Origin: Kordia sp. SMS9
GTDB lineage: Bacteria; Bacteroidota; Bacteroidia; Flavobacteriales; Flavobacteriaceae
Assembly (NCBI RefSeq): GCF_003352465.1
Contig: NZ_CP031153.1
Location: 2,718,987-2,782,986 of the forward strand
Direction: 5' to 3'
Length of the DNA stretch: 64,000 nucleotides
Shown: positions 8,628 through 18,562 of the stretch, in pieces
How positions within the stretch are numbered: the first letter of the stretch is position 1
How the letters are laid out: every line of letters starts with the position of its first letter
The notes under the pieces: model-generated
What the model was told of the DNA's origin: nothing
What the model saw: the letters and a program-made list of their open reading frames with translations, nothing else
Database searches by the model: none
Program-made: the position numbers and the translations under genes

Positions 8628-8651
8628 AGTTTTATCATCTTTTGATAAACT
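8628..8651 (+). promoter_or_regulatory. Leader hairpin before the NusG-like gene
   Basis: AGTTT-T-ATCA (8628-8637) pairs with TGATAAACT (8643-8651) with one bulged T. It lies about 110 bases before the antiterminator start. UpxY and LoaP proteins act through leader RNA, so a hairpin here is a candidate recruitment element; no T-run follows. Inference only. Confidence 0.3.
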
Positions 8652-8758
8652 CCTGTAACTTTTCCTAAAGATCTCTCCCCTATAAAATAATTACTATAAA
8701 GAACTTCATGTGAGTGAGGGAAGCGAAGCTTTGCTCTAAGTTTAAATTTTGCATTGTT

Positions 8759-9277
8759 ATGAATTTTATAATTGGTTGGTATATATTATACGTGAAATCT
8801 CGTTGTGAGAAAAAAGTATATGAGTCGTTAAAAGATATTTCTTTAGAATCTTTTTTACCGCAAACTAAAACAATAAAACAGTGGAGTGATAGAAAGAAAA
8901 TAATTGTTAAACCACTATTCCCATCTTATGTTTTTGTGAATGTTAATTCTTCTTTAGAATTCCATAAAGCATTATCTGTAAATGGAGCTTGTACATATAT
9001 CCGATTTGGAAAAGAGTATGCAAGGGTAACTGAAAAAGAAATCAACCAACTAAAGTTACTTATTGGAGATAAGAATATTTCAGATATAGAAACTCATGCA
9101 GAACTCCCTAAAATCGGTGAAGTTAAAAAAATTACTTATGGTCCTCTAAATGGATTAGATTGTGAAATTATTAAAGCAGATAATCACAACAAAATTATAG
9201 TTCGAATTGACTCATTACAGCAGAATATAATGGCAACAATACCATCTTATATTTTATCAAAAACATCTATTATATGA
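8759..9277 (+). CDS. UpxY/LoaP-type NusG paralogue, transcription antiterminator
   Basis: 172 residues when started at the ATG at 8759, where the protein begins with the NGN fold (MNFIIGWYILYVKSRCEKKV); the ATG at 8714 would add a 15-residue tail unlike the family. Family features seen: GWYILYVKSRCEKKVYESL, LFPSYVFVNVN near residue 60, and a C-terminal KOW-like strand set from about residue 118 (VKKITYGPLNGLDCEIIK). Such NusG specialists bind RNA polymerase and a leader RNA and let it read through terminators in very long operons (UpxY in Bacteroides capsule loci, LoaP in polyketide clusters). Its TGA overlaps the ATG of the first synthetase, so it heads the operon. Confidence 0.88.
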   Translation: MNFIIGWYILYVKSRCEKKVYESLKDISLESFLPQTKTIKQWSDRKKIIVKPLFPSYVFVNVNSSLEFHKALSVNGACTYIRFGKEYARVTEKEINQLKLLIGDKNISDIETHAELPKIGEVKKITYGPLNGLDCEIIKADNHNKIIVRIDSLQQNIMATIPSYILSKTSII

Positions 9278-12200
9278 TCAAGAATAGAGTTTTTTCTCTT
9301 CAAAAATATCTATGGCTTGATCAAAAATTAACTCCAGAATCTCCTAAATATAATATAGGAGGATATGCTGTTATCAAAGGAAATGTAGATTGTTATTTAT
9401 TTAAAAAAGCGATCTCTGCATTCGCCGATAAGCATGTTATTTTAAAGAGTTTTTTTCGTGAAGCAGAAGGCATCCCGTTTTCTTTAGTAAATGAAAAACC
9501 TTTTGAAGAAGATATTCACTGTTTTGAAAAAAATGGTGTAAAGGAAGCAATACATTTAATTCAAAAAGACTTTAAACAATCTTTTAATGTAAGTACAGAA
9601 AAAAGATTATTTCGTATTTGGCTTATAAAAACCAGTCCCAATACGTTTATCTGGTACACAAAATTGCATCACCTAATAGCTGATGGGTATTCTTTTCAAT
9701 TATTATTTAATGGAGTTAGTAGTAATTATAAAGCATTGACAGGTGAAACCATTCTTCAAAACGATTCTAAACCTAAAGAATTTAGGCAATGTGTAAAAGA
9801 AGAAGAAGAATATTACAAATCAAAAGGCTACTTAAACGACCAAGAATATTGGAAAAATAAATATACAACCTTTCCAGAACTAATTTTTAATCAACAACAT
9901 CAAGAGAATAAGTTCTATGATAAAGAAATATATTTGCCAGAGGAATATCTTCAGAAGATACAATTACTCTCTAAAGAAGAAAGAGTAAGTGTATTTCATA
10001 TTTTGTTGGCAAGCTTTTCAATTGTTCTTTCAAAATTTTACTACACGGAAGAGATAAACATAGGAACTCCTATCCTTAATAGACTCAGCAGATCGGACAG
10101 AAAGGTTTTTGGTCCTTTCATTAATTTACTTCCTTTACAAATACAATTACGCGAAGATATCTCTTTTTTAGAGTTTGTAAAACAAATAAAAAGTGAAGCT
10201 TTTAGCATGCTCAGGCATCAAAAGTTTCAGCAAGCAGAAATTCTTAAAGCCTTATCTTACGAAGGAAATAGGCTTTACGACGTCAGGGTGTCTTATGAGA
10301 GTTTTGATTATCAAAAAACCTTTTCTGATTTCGAAGCTGAAATTATAGCTTTGTCCAACTACAGCGAAGAAGATCCAATATCGGTTCATATCATGGATTA
10401 TAATACCGAAGGGTTAAAATTCCGCTTTGATATTAACGGTAGCCATGTGGAAGAATACATTGCAGATGAATTTATAAAGTCTCTAGAATATATTCTTAAA
10501 AATACGACTACTCTACTTGAGGAGAAATTGAAGGATATTACTATTACTACTTCAGAACAAATAGAAGAAGTAAAAAGTATTTCAGTAGGTAAAATTAGTA
10601 CGCGTAAGAATAGAAGTTTTCCAGAACTCTGGAAAGAAAATAATAATCAATTTTCATCAAATAAAGCCTTAATTTATAACGATCAAGAATTAAGCTATAA
10701 TGAAGTTGATAAAAAAATAACATCCATTTCTAATTACCTTCAAGAGTATGGTATTAAAAAAGGAAATCGTGTTGGTGTTTTATTAGATAGGTCTATAAAT
10801 ATTATTCCCACAATATTAGGAATATTACAGTCGGGCGCAACGTATGTTCCCATAGACAAAACTTTTCCTGATGAAAGGAAGAAATTCATTATTGAAGATA
10901 GTGACATTAAATTGTTGCTTACCGATAATCCTACGGTTCAATGTTCTTGTGATGCTGTTTTGATTCAAACTATTCTTGAAAACAAAACACCAAAAATATC
11001 CAACGAAATTACAATTCTGCCAGAAGATGAGGCATATATAATTTACACCTCAGGTTCTACAGGAAAACCTAAAGGTGTATCTATTACGCATGAATCATTA
11101 ATTGATTACACAACAACTTTTTCAGAGTATTTTACCTTAAATGTGTCTGATTGTGTAATTCAACAATCCGCTTTTGTATTTGATACTTCAATAGAAGAAA
11201 TATTCCCTATACTGAGTGTCGGCGGAACATTAGTTATTTCAAAAAAACCTAAAGATTTCCATAAATTAGTACAAGAATGTAGTACTCATAAAGTGACGCT
11301 TCTGAGTACTAATCCATTTGTGGTCAATTATTTAAATGACCATCTAAAGAACTATACGCTTTCGCTAAAAACCCTTATAAGTGGTGGTGATGTGTTAAAA
11401 AGAGAGCAAGTATTAAACTTATTAGACACGGTTAATGTATATAATACTTATGGACCAACCGAAAGTACAGTTTGTGCTACCTATCATAAAGTTGCAAAAG
11501 AAGATAATATACTTCCTATTGGTAAGCCAATCTCTAATAGAAAGGTATTTATTGTAAAAAACAATCAATTATTGCCTAAAGGGACACTTGGAGAAATTGT
11601 TTTGGGAGGAAAAGGATTGTCAAATCATTATATAAATAATGAAGTATTAACAAAATCGTTATTTGTTGAAATTAATGGAGAACGCGTATATAAAACGGGT
11701 GATTTAGGCCAATGGAATCAACATGGTGAGCTCATTTTTTATGGCAGAAAAGACACGCAGCTAAGCTTTAGAGGCTATCGAATTGAAGCTAGTGAAATAG
11801 AACAAACCATCAAATCTATTGATGCTTCAATTAATAATTGTCATGTTACCATAAAAGAGTTACAAAGTTTGCCCTCACTTATAGCGTATGTGTCAAGTAA
11901 TAATAGACTAGACAATAATTATTTATTAATCGAGATTAAGAAAAAATTACCCTCGTATATGATTCCAAATCATATCGTGGTTCTTGATAAATTGCCACTA
12001 AATACGAGTGGAAAAGTTGACATTGAAAAATTACCATTACCTAAAAACACTGCTGAAAACAAGGAAATTATTCTTCCTTCAACCGCATTAGAAAAAGAAA
12101 TAGCAGATATTTGGAAAGAGCTTTTAAATATTAACAAAATAGGTATCCATACAAAGTTTTTTGAATTAGGAGGACATTCTCTGCTTGCAAACCAATTTAT

Positions 12201-15200
12201 TGGAACCATAAGAGAAAAAAGAAACCAAGATATTTCACTAAAAGAATTTTATGAAGCTCCCACAATACATGAAATTGTTAAGGTCATAAAATCAAAAGAA
12301 GTTTCTTACGAATTCCAATTACAAAAAGCTCCCGAACAGGAATTGTATCCATTATCCTATCCACAGGAACGATTATGGTTTTTAGATCAACTAAATCAAG
12401 AGAACAAATCTTACTACGTTCCTAGAGCCATTAAGATGACTGGAAAGTTGGACATTAATCGAATCCGACGCGCATTTACGCTGTTAACAGAAAAACATGA
12501 GGTTTTAAGAACTGTTTTTCCAGTAATTGATGGTGTTCCTTATCAGAAAATTTTAGAACCATTTGAATTTCAAGTGCCTCTCATTTCTTTAGAGCATTTA
12601 GTGCCAGAAGAGCAGGATGAAGCACTAAAGGACTTCATTTTTGAAGAAGGAAATACATTTTTTGACTTAGAAAACGGCCCGTTATTGCGAATTACCATTC
12701 TCAAAAGATCTGAAGAAGATCAAGTGTTAGTTTTGTGCGAACACCACTTAATTCACGATGGATGGACACAGGGAATTCTGTTAAGAGAATATATTAATAT
12801 TTATACTGAACTAATGCAGGATGAGAACTATAGAGTGACGATTCCTGAATTGCAGTTTAAAGACTTCTCATATTGGCAAAAAGGGTTTTTTGACGATCAA
12901 AGATTGACAAAACACATGGCTTTTTGGAAACAAAAATTAGAAGGACATATCCCCGTATTACCACTTCCTCAAAAAGCAAAAAGACCAAAACTAATTACCG
13001 GAAATGGCAAACTATTGATCAAAACGATTAATGCAGAGTTATCTGATAAAATACGTGACTACAGTATAAACAACGGTGCTACTTTGTTCATCACGATGAT
13101 GACAGCCTTTAAGCTTACCCTAAGTAGATTTAGTAATGAAACAGACATTTGTGTTGGAACTGCCGTAGCTAACAGACGCTTGATATCTATAAAAAATATA
13201 TTAGGAATGGTCATTAATACCATTACCCTAAGAACAAAATTTGAAGATTCAGATACTTTTACAGATGCTCTTGAAAAAGTAAAAGAAACATGCTTTGAAG
13301 CCTATACCTACGAAGACACACCATTCGGAAAAGTAGTGGAACATGTCGCTCCAAAAAGAAGTTTAGGGATAATGCCATTGTTCCAGTATATTTTTAGTTT
13401 CATGAATACACCTTCAAGAAACTTGTTCTTACCAGATATGGATCTTGAAATTTTAGACTCACATAATTTATCTGCCAAATTTGATATCAATGTAGTAGTG
13501 GTTACGCCATACGAGCAAGCGTTGCTCGAAGGAATGGAAGAAACTGACAGAACTATTATTGTTGAATGGGAATATAATAGTGATATATATGCAGAGAATA
13601 CCATGTGGCAAATGCTTGATTCGTACTTTGAAATCTTGGAAGCATTGGTCACCACTCCAAAAATTTCTTACAAGCAACTTCCATGTATGACTCAAGAGCA
13701 AGAAAAAGAGCTTTTGATAGACTTTAATAACACAGCTAAACCTATACAAGATCATACTATTATAGACCTGTTCAAAATGCAGGTTAAAAAGAATCCTGAT
13801 ACCATAGCAGTAGTATACGAAGATCGAAAAATTACTTATAGAGAATTGGACGAATATTCCAATGAATTAGCCAATTTCGTTCTATCACAAGGAACAGTAG
13901 AGAAGGAAAACATCATTGGAATTTTATTAGATCGAAGTGAGAGGATTGTAATTAGTATGTTGGCAGTGCTTAAGGCTGGATGTGCTTATGTATCTATTGA
14001 TCAATCATTCCCAGATAAGCGCATTGAATATATCATAGAAGACAGTAATTGTCAAATTGTTATTGATGAAAAATATCTAAAAAAATTCCAATCTTCAAAG
14101 AAAGATGCAACTGTATTAAAAAATGAAATCAACTCAACTCAACTAGCTTATATCATTTATACCTCAGGTTCTACGGGACAACCTAAAGGCGTAATGATTG
14201 AACATAAGAATTTAGTAAATTTCTTAGATGATTATCAGTTAGAAATATCAAATACCACACTTACATGTAAGACTATTTTTGATGTCTCTGTATTTGAAAT
14301 TATGGGATCATTAACCTCAGGTAGTACTTTATTCATTCCAAATGAAGAGGTTGTATATAACCCAAAGGAGTATGCGGATTATCTATTTGAGAATAAAATT
14401 TCGCACTGTTATATTCATCCAATGCATTTAAAAGAAATTTCTAATCAATTGGCTACGTATGATGAGGTTTATTTGAAAAAAATATTGATTGGAGTTGAAG
14501 GAATTCAACCGACAGCAATTGAATGGTATCATAAAAACAAAGTGGAAATAGTCAATGCGTATGGACCAACAGAAAGTACTATTTGCGCCACCAACATGAA
14601 AGTTGATAGTATAAAGGCTATCAAAACTCCATACATTCCAATTGGAACACCTTTAAGTAATTACCAAATATACATCCTAGACTCTTACAACCACACTTTA
14701 CAACCCAAGGGAGTTATAGGGGAATTATGTATTTCTGGAGCTGGATTATCACGAGGTTACTTACATCAACCTGAACTCACAGCCGAGAAGTTTATATCAC
14801 ATCCTTTTAGAAAAGGCGAACGACTCTACAAAACGGGAGATTTAGCCCGATGGTTGCCTGATGGAAACTTAGAGTTTTTAGGAAGAAAAGACACGCAGGT
14901 AAAACTCAGAGGTTATCGCATTGAACTCGGAGAGATTGAATACGCATTGAATCAACAAACTGACGTAGATGCTACTGTAGTTGTAGTACAAGAGGAAGGT
15001 CAAGACAAATACTTGGTTGCTTATCTAGTAACAGAAAGCGCGATTGATTCAACAAACCTTAAAGAAACACTTCGTTCTTATCTTCCAGAATATATGATTC
15101 CGCAGTACTTTATGAAACTGGAAGCCTTACCACTCACTTCTAATGGTAAGATTGATAGAAAAGCACTGCCAAAAGTTTCAATAGAAGGTTTAGGCGAAAG

Positions 15201-18200
15201 GGAATATATTGCTCCAAGTACTGAAACAGAAAGAAAACTTGCAGAAATTTGGCAAGAAGTTCTAGGAGTAGATAAAGTTGGAATCACCGATAACTTCTTT
15301 GAACTAGGCGGACATAGTTTAAAGATTACTCAACTGATCAATAAGATTAACAAAGAACTGCAAAGTAGTCTTACGGTACAACAAGTTTTTGTTTCCCCAA
15401 CCATTAAAGGACTCAGTAAAGAAATTACCACTACCAATTACAAATCCATTCCCAAAGCACCAGTTCAGGAATTGTATCCTTTAACTTCGTCACAAGGTAG
15501 ACTTTGGGTATTAAGTCAGTTTGAAGGTGGCGGACAAGCCTACAACATTCCAGGAGTTTTAAAGATGGAAGGAAGTTTGGATGCTACGGCTTTAGAATTA
15601 TCTTTCCGCTATTTAATAGAACGCCATGATAGTTTGCGAATGTATTTTGTGGAAAAAGATGGAGAAGTCTATCAAAAGATACTTTCAGCAAAAGGATTAA
15701 ACTTTACCCTTGACAAGCAACAAATCAATCAAGAGGAACTAGAGGCAAAAATAGCATCATTCTACCAAGAAGAATTCGATCTAAGTAAAGCACCACTACT
15801 AAGTGCAAGGCTACTTGAAGTATCAAAGGATCAATACTACTTATTATTTGCCATTCATCATATCATCGGCGATGGTTGGTCTATGGAAGTACTCACCAAA
15901 GAATTGATGCAAGTGTACAAGCAGCTTATCAATCAAGAAGAAGTAACACTTTCTAAACTTACTATCCAATATCAAGATTATGTAGTTTGGAGTCAAAGTA
16001 AGGAGCAACAAGCGGCAATTCAAAAACAAGAAGATTACTGGCTTGAAAAGTTTACAGGAGAACTTCCAGTATTAGCACTGCCAAGTTACCAAAGACGTCC
16101 ACTGGTAAAAACCTACAACGGAAGCACCAAGCACTATAGTTTTGGCAAAGAACTAAGTGAGAAACTCAATCAGTTCAGTAAAGCGCAAGGCGCTACCTTG
16201 TATATGACGCTACTGGCAGGCGTGAATGGACTATTATACAGATACACCAATCAAAGTGATATCATCATAGGCGCTCCAATTGCAGGACGTTCCCACGAAG
16301 CTTTAGAGCATCAAGTAGGATTGTATCTGAACACACTTGCGATACGAACGAGGTTCGAAGGCAATAACAGTTTCAAAGAGTTGGTAGAAACCCAAAAAGA
16401 AACACTAGTAGAAGCCTACACAAACCAAGACTATCCATTTGATTCATTAATAGAAAAGCTCAAATTGAAGCGTGATACTTCAAGATCGGCACTATTTGAT
16501 GTGATGGTCGTATTGCAAAACCAAAGAGAAACAGCGGTTGCCTTAGAAGGCTTGCACATCACTCCTTACAGCGATATTGAAAGAGACGTGAGTAAGTTTG
16601 ACATCAGCTTCTCTTTTACAGAAGATACAGAAGGCATCCATCTACGTTTAGAATACAATAATGACATCTACGATGCGCAACTGATTGACCAATTATACCA
16701 TCACTTGGAACAATTCATCACTTCTGCACTAGAGCATCAAGAAGAGAGTATTCAATCTTTAACAATTTTATCTCAAGAAGAAGAGACACAACTATTAGCG
16801 ACCTTCAATGACACTAAGGTAGTGTATCCAAAGGATAACACTGTGATTGATTTGTTCAGAGAGCAAGTAGCAAAGACGCCAGAAGCTACAGCTATTATTG
16901 ATGATACAGAAATACTGACTTATCAAGAGTTGGAGGATTTATCCAATGCCATGGCAAACGATCTGCTATCAAATACAACGATAGAGAACGAATCCTTAAT
17001 TGGCGTAGCATTAGAAAGGAGTGAATGGCTCATTGTAAGTCTGTTGGCGATATTGAAAACAGGTGGCGCTTATGTGCCAATAGATCCAACATATCCGCAA
17101 CAGCGAAAAGATTACATCAAACACGATAGTCAATGTATATTGACAATTACAGAAGAATACCTTAATGAATTTAAAACTAAGGAAAAAGACACGCGGATTC
17201 CCAAGGTAGCAATCAGTTCTGATCAATTAGCTTATGTAATTTATACCTCAGGCTCTACAGGACACCCCAAAGGCGTGCTTATTGAGCATAAAAGTGTGAC
17301 ATCACTCATTCAGTGGTCTAAGAACACCTTTGATGCCAAGGAAGTTGATATTATTTATTTTACAACTTCTTACAGTTTTGATCTTTCGGTATATGAAGTA
17401 TTTTACTCTTTGTGCTCCGGAAAGAAAGTACGAGTTTTAGAAGATGCAACGCAGATTCCTAAATATCTAAAAGAAGATAGCAATGTACTAATCAATACAG
17501 TACCATCTGTTGTACACTCATTAATAAGTCAGAATATAGACTTAAATGTTGTGCAAGTTTTAAACATGGCAGGAGAAATCATTCCACCAAAGTTTACTAA
17601 AGAATTACCACTTTCCAAAATGGACGTATATAATTTATACGGACCGTCAGAAGACACTACTTACAGCACCTATTTCAAATTGCAAGAGACTTCCAAAGAG
17701 TCTATCTCGATTGGTGTACCAATAGCTAATACACAAGTATTCATACTTTCAGAGAATCAAGCATTACAACCTATAGGAGTAACAGGCGAGTTGTGTATTT
17801 CTGGAGCGGGATTATCACGAGGTTACTTACATCAACCCGAACTTACAGCCGAGAAGTTCATTGCTCATCCTTATAAATCAGGTGAACGATTATACAAAAC
17901 AGGCGATTTAGCACGATGGCTACCTAATGGAAACTTAGACTTTCTAGGAAGAAAGGATACTCAAGTAAAACTAAGAGGTTATCGTATTGAACTTGGAGAG
18001 ATTGAACACAAGCTAACTCAGGTTTCTGGAATATCTGAAGCCTTAGTAGATGTAATTGACTATCAAAATGATAGATATCTTACAGCACTTGTGGTGAGTA
18101 AATTAGATATAAACAAGGAAAATTTAAAAGCATCCCTTCGCTCTGAACTACCCGAATATATGGTGCCTAATTTCTTCCAAAGAGTTGATAAATTACCTTT

Positions 18201-18546
18201 AACTCCAAATGGAAAAGTAGATCGAAAGGCTGTCGCACTCACTGTTGATAAATTTACTTCACAAGAATATGTAGCTCCAAGAAATAAAACAGAAGAAACT
18301 TTAGTAGCTATTTGGGAAGATATTCTTAAAGTTGAAAACATAGGAATTCAAGATGATTTCTTTGAGTTAGGCGGACATAGCTTGAAAGTTATTGCTATAA
18401 GAAATCGAATCAAACAAGAATTTGATATTGAACTCCAAGTAAAAATGTTCTTTAATAAACCAACAATACAAAGTATTTCTGAAGTTATCAAAGTAATCTC
18501 CTTAAATGTAAATAACAGTGAAAATTATGAAGAAATCACCATCTAA
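9274..18546 (+). CDS. NRPS 1: three modules, C-A-T-C-A-T-C-A-T
   Basis: 3090 residues with no N-terminal docking segment. Module 1: C with HHLIADG at 132, A with YTSGSTGKPKG near 591, T with S969. Module 2: C HHLIHDG at 1157, A near 1630, T S2015. Module 3: C HHIIGDG at 2195, A near 2658, T S3036. The first C differs from the others (KLHHLIADGYSF) and sits at the start of the line, so it is a starter-type domain that would acylate residue 1 (inference). Adenylation codes, aligned by hand to GrsA PheA, are DTESIGTVCK (like Lys/Orn codes), DVFYIVAICK (unclear, hydrophobic or aromatic) and DLYNNALTYK (Ala). No epimerase, methylase or thioesterase domain is present. The start overlaps the antiterminator stop (ATGA). 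A 2625-bp stretch is repeated in NRPS 2. Confidence 0.95.
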   Translation: MIKNRVFSLQKYLWLDQKLTPESPKYNIGGYAVIKGNVDCYLFKKAISAFADKHVILKSFFREAEGIPFSLVNEKPFEEDIHCFEKNGVKEAIHLIQKDFKQSFNVSTEKRLFRIWLIKTSPNTFIWYTKLHHLIADGYSFQLLFNGVSSNYKALTGETILQNDSKPKEFRQCVKEEEEYYKSKGYLNDQEYWKNKYTTFPELIFNQQHQENKFYDKEIYLPEEYLQKIQLLSKEERVSVFHILLASFSIVLSKFYYTEEINIGTPILNRLSRSDRKVFGPFINLLPLQIQLREDISFLEFVKQIKSEAFSMLRHQKFQQAEILKALSYEGNRLYDVRVSYESFDYQKTFSDFEAEIIALSNYSEEDPISVHIMDYNTEGLKFRFDINGSHVEEYIADEFIKSLEYILKNTTTLLEEKLKDITITTSEQIEEVKSISVGKISTRKNRSFPELWKENNNQFSSNKALIYNDQELSYNEVDKKITSISNYLQEYGIKKGNRVGVLLDRSINIIPTILGILQSGATYVPIDKTFPDERKKFIIEDSDIKLLLTDNPTVQCSCDAVLIQTILENKTPKISNEITILPEDEAYIIYTSGSTGKPKGVSITHESLIDYTTTFSEYFTLNVSDCVIQQSAFVFDTSIEEIFPILSVGGTLVISKKPKDFHKLVQECSTHKVTLLSTNPFVVNYLNDHLKNYTLSLKTLISGGDVLKREQVLNLLDTVNVYNTYGPTESTVCATYHKVAKEDNILPIGKPISNRKVFIVKNNQLLPKGTLGEIVLGGKGLSNHYINNEVLTKSLFVEINGERVYKTGDLGQWNQHGELIFYGRKDTQLSFRGYRIEASEIEQTIKSIDASINNCHVTIKELQSLPSLIAYVSSNNRLDNNYLLIEIKKKLPSYMIPNHIVVLDKLPLNTSGKVDIEKLPLPKNTAENKEIILPSTALEKEIADIWKELLNINKIGIHTKFFELGGHSLLANQFIGTIREKRNQDISLKEFYEAPTIHEIVKVIKSKEVSYEFQLQKAPEQELYPLSYPQERLWFLDQLNQENKSYYVPRAIKMTGKLDINRIRRAFTLLTEKHEVLRTVFPVIDGVPYQKILEPFEFQVPLISLEHLVPEEQDEALKDFIFEEGNTFFDLENGPLLRITILKRSEEDQVLVLCEHHLIHDGWTQGILLREYINIYTELMQDENYRVTIPELQFKDFSYWQKGFFDDQRLTKHMAFWKQKLEGHIPVLPLPQKAKRPKLITGNGKLLIKTINAELSDKIRDYSINNGATLFITMMTAFKLTLSRFSNETDICVGTAVANRRLISIKNILGMVINTITLRTKFEDSDTFTDALEKVKETCFEAYTYEDTPFGKVVEHVAPKRSLGIMPLFQYIFSFMNTPSRNLFLPDMDLEILDSHNLSAKFDINVVVVTPYEQALLEGMEETDRTIIVEWEYNSDIYAENTMWQMLDSYFEILEALVTTPKISYKQLPCMTQEQEKELLIDFNNTAKPIQDHTIIDLFKMQVKKNPDTIAVVYEDRKITYRELDEYSNELANFVLSQGTVEKENIIGILLDRSERIVISMLAVLKAGCAYVSIDQSFPDKRIEYIIEDSNCQIVIDEKYLKKFQSSKKDATVLKNEINSTQLAYIIYTSGSTGQPKGVMIEHKNLVNFLDDYQLEISNTTLTCKTIFDVSVFEIMGSLTSGSTLFIPNEEVVYNPKEYADYLFENKISHCYIHPMHLKEISNQLATYDEVYLKKILIGVEGIQPTAIEWYHKNKVEIVNAYGPTESTICATNMKVDSIKAIKTPYIPIGTPLSNYQIYILDSYNHTLQPKGVIGELCISGAGLSRGYLHQPELTAEKFISHPFRKGERLYKTGDLARWLPDGNLEFLGRKDTQVKLRGYRIELGEIEYALNQQTDVDATVVVVQEEGQDKYLVAYLVTESAIDSTNLKETLRSYLPEYMIPQYFMKLEALPLTSNGKIDRKALPKVSIEGLGEREYIAPSTETERKLAEIWQEVLGVDKVGITDNFFELGGHSLKITQLINKINKELQSSLTVQQVFVSPTIKGLSKEITTTNYKSIPKAPVQELYPLTSSQGRLWVLSQFEGGGQAYNIPGVLKMEGSLDATALELSFRYLIERHDSLRMYFVEKDGEVYQKILSAKGLNFTLDKQQINQEELEAKIASFYQEEFDLSKAPLLSARLLEVSKDQYYLLFAIHHIIGDGWSMEVLTKELMQVYKQLINQEEVTLSKLTIQYQDYVVWSQSKEQQAAIQKQEDYWLEKFTGELPVLALPSYQRRPLVKTYNGSTKHYSFGKELSEKLNQFSKAQGATLYMTLLAGVNGLLYRYTNQSDIIIGAPIAGRSHEALEHQVGLYLNTLAIRTRFEGNNSFKELVETQKETLVEAYTNQDYPFDSLIEKLKLKRDTSRSALFDVMVVLQNQRETAVALEGLHITPYSDIERDVSKFDISFSFTEDTEGIHLRLEYNNDIYDAQLIDQLYHHLEQFITSALEHQEESIQSLTILSQEEETQLLATFNDTKVVYPKDNTVIDLFREQVAKTPEATAIIDDTEILTYQELEDLSNAMANDLLSNTTIENESLIGVALERSEWLIVSLLAILKTGGAYVPIDPTYPQQRKDYIKHDSQCILTITEEYLNEFKTKEKDTRIPKVAISSDQLAYVIYTSGSTGHPKGVLIEHKSVTSLIQWSKNTFDAKEVDIIYFTTSYSFDLSVYEVFYSLCSGKKVRVLEDATQIPKYLKEDSNVLINTVPSVVHSLISQNIDLNVVQVLNMAGEIIPPKFTKELPLSKMDVYNLYGPSEDTTYSTYFKLQETSKESISIGVPIANTQVFILSENQALQPIGVTGELCISGAGLSRGYLHQPELTAEKFIAHPYKSGERLYKTGDLARWLPNGNLDFLGRKDTQVKLRGYRIELGEIEHKLTQVSGISEALVDVIDYQNDRYLTALVVSKLDINKENLKASLRSELPEYMVPNFFQRVDKLPLTPNGKVDRKAVALTVDKFTSQEYVAPRNKTEETLVAIWEDILKVENIGIQDDFFELGGHSLKVIAIRNRIKQEFDIELQVKMFFNKPTIQSISEVIKVISLNVNNSENYEEITI
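14671..17295 (+). repeat. NRPS direct repeat, copy 1 (A C-terminus, T, C, A N-terminus)
   Basis: This covers the end of A2 (from about motif A6), T2, C3 and the start of A3 up to just past the A3 motif. It matches 21020-23644 base for base in length (2625) with only scattered substitutions. The sub-block 15442-17295 (1854 bp) also matches 18725-20578. Confidence 0.9.
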
Positions 18547-18562
18547 AATTTTTTAAATAATA

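Larger units (their letters stand above)
8162..8758. other. Non-coding boundary region before the NRPS locus
   Basis: No credible gene is seen on either strand across 597 bases. The segment holds a 162-bp imperfect palindrome (8322-8483), a 25-bp dyad (8526-8550), a perfect 11-bp-stem palindrome (8577-8602) and a hairpin (8628-8651). The last three lie within 235 bases upstream of the NusG-like regulator. A weak promoter-like pair (TTG 8583-8585 and TATTTACG 8607-8614, spacing 21) overlaps the 8577-8602 palindrome. Confidence 0.6.
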
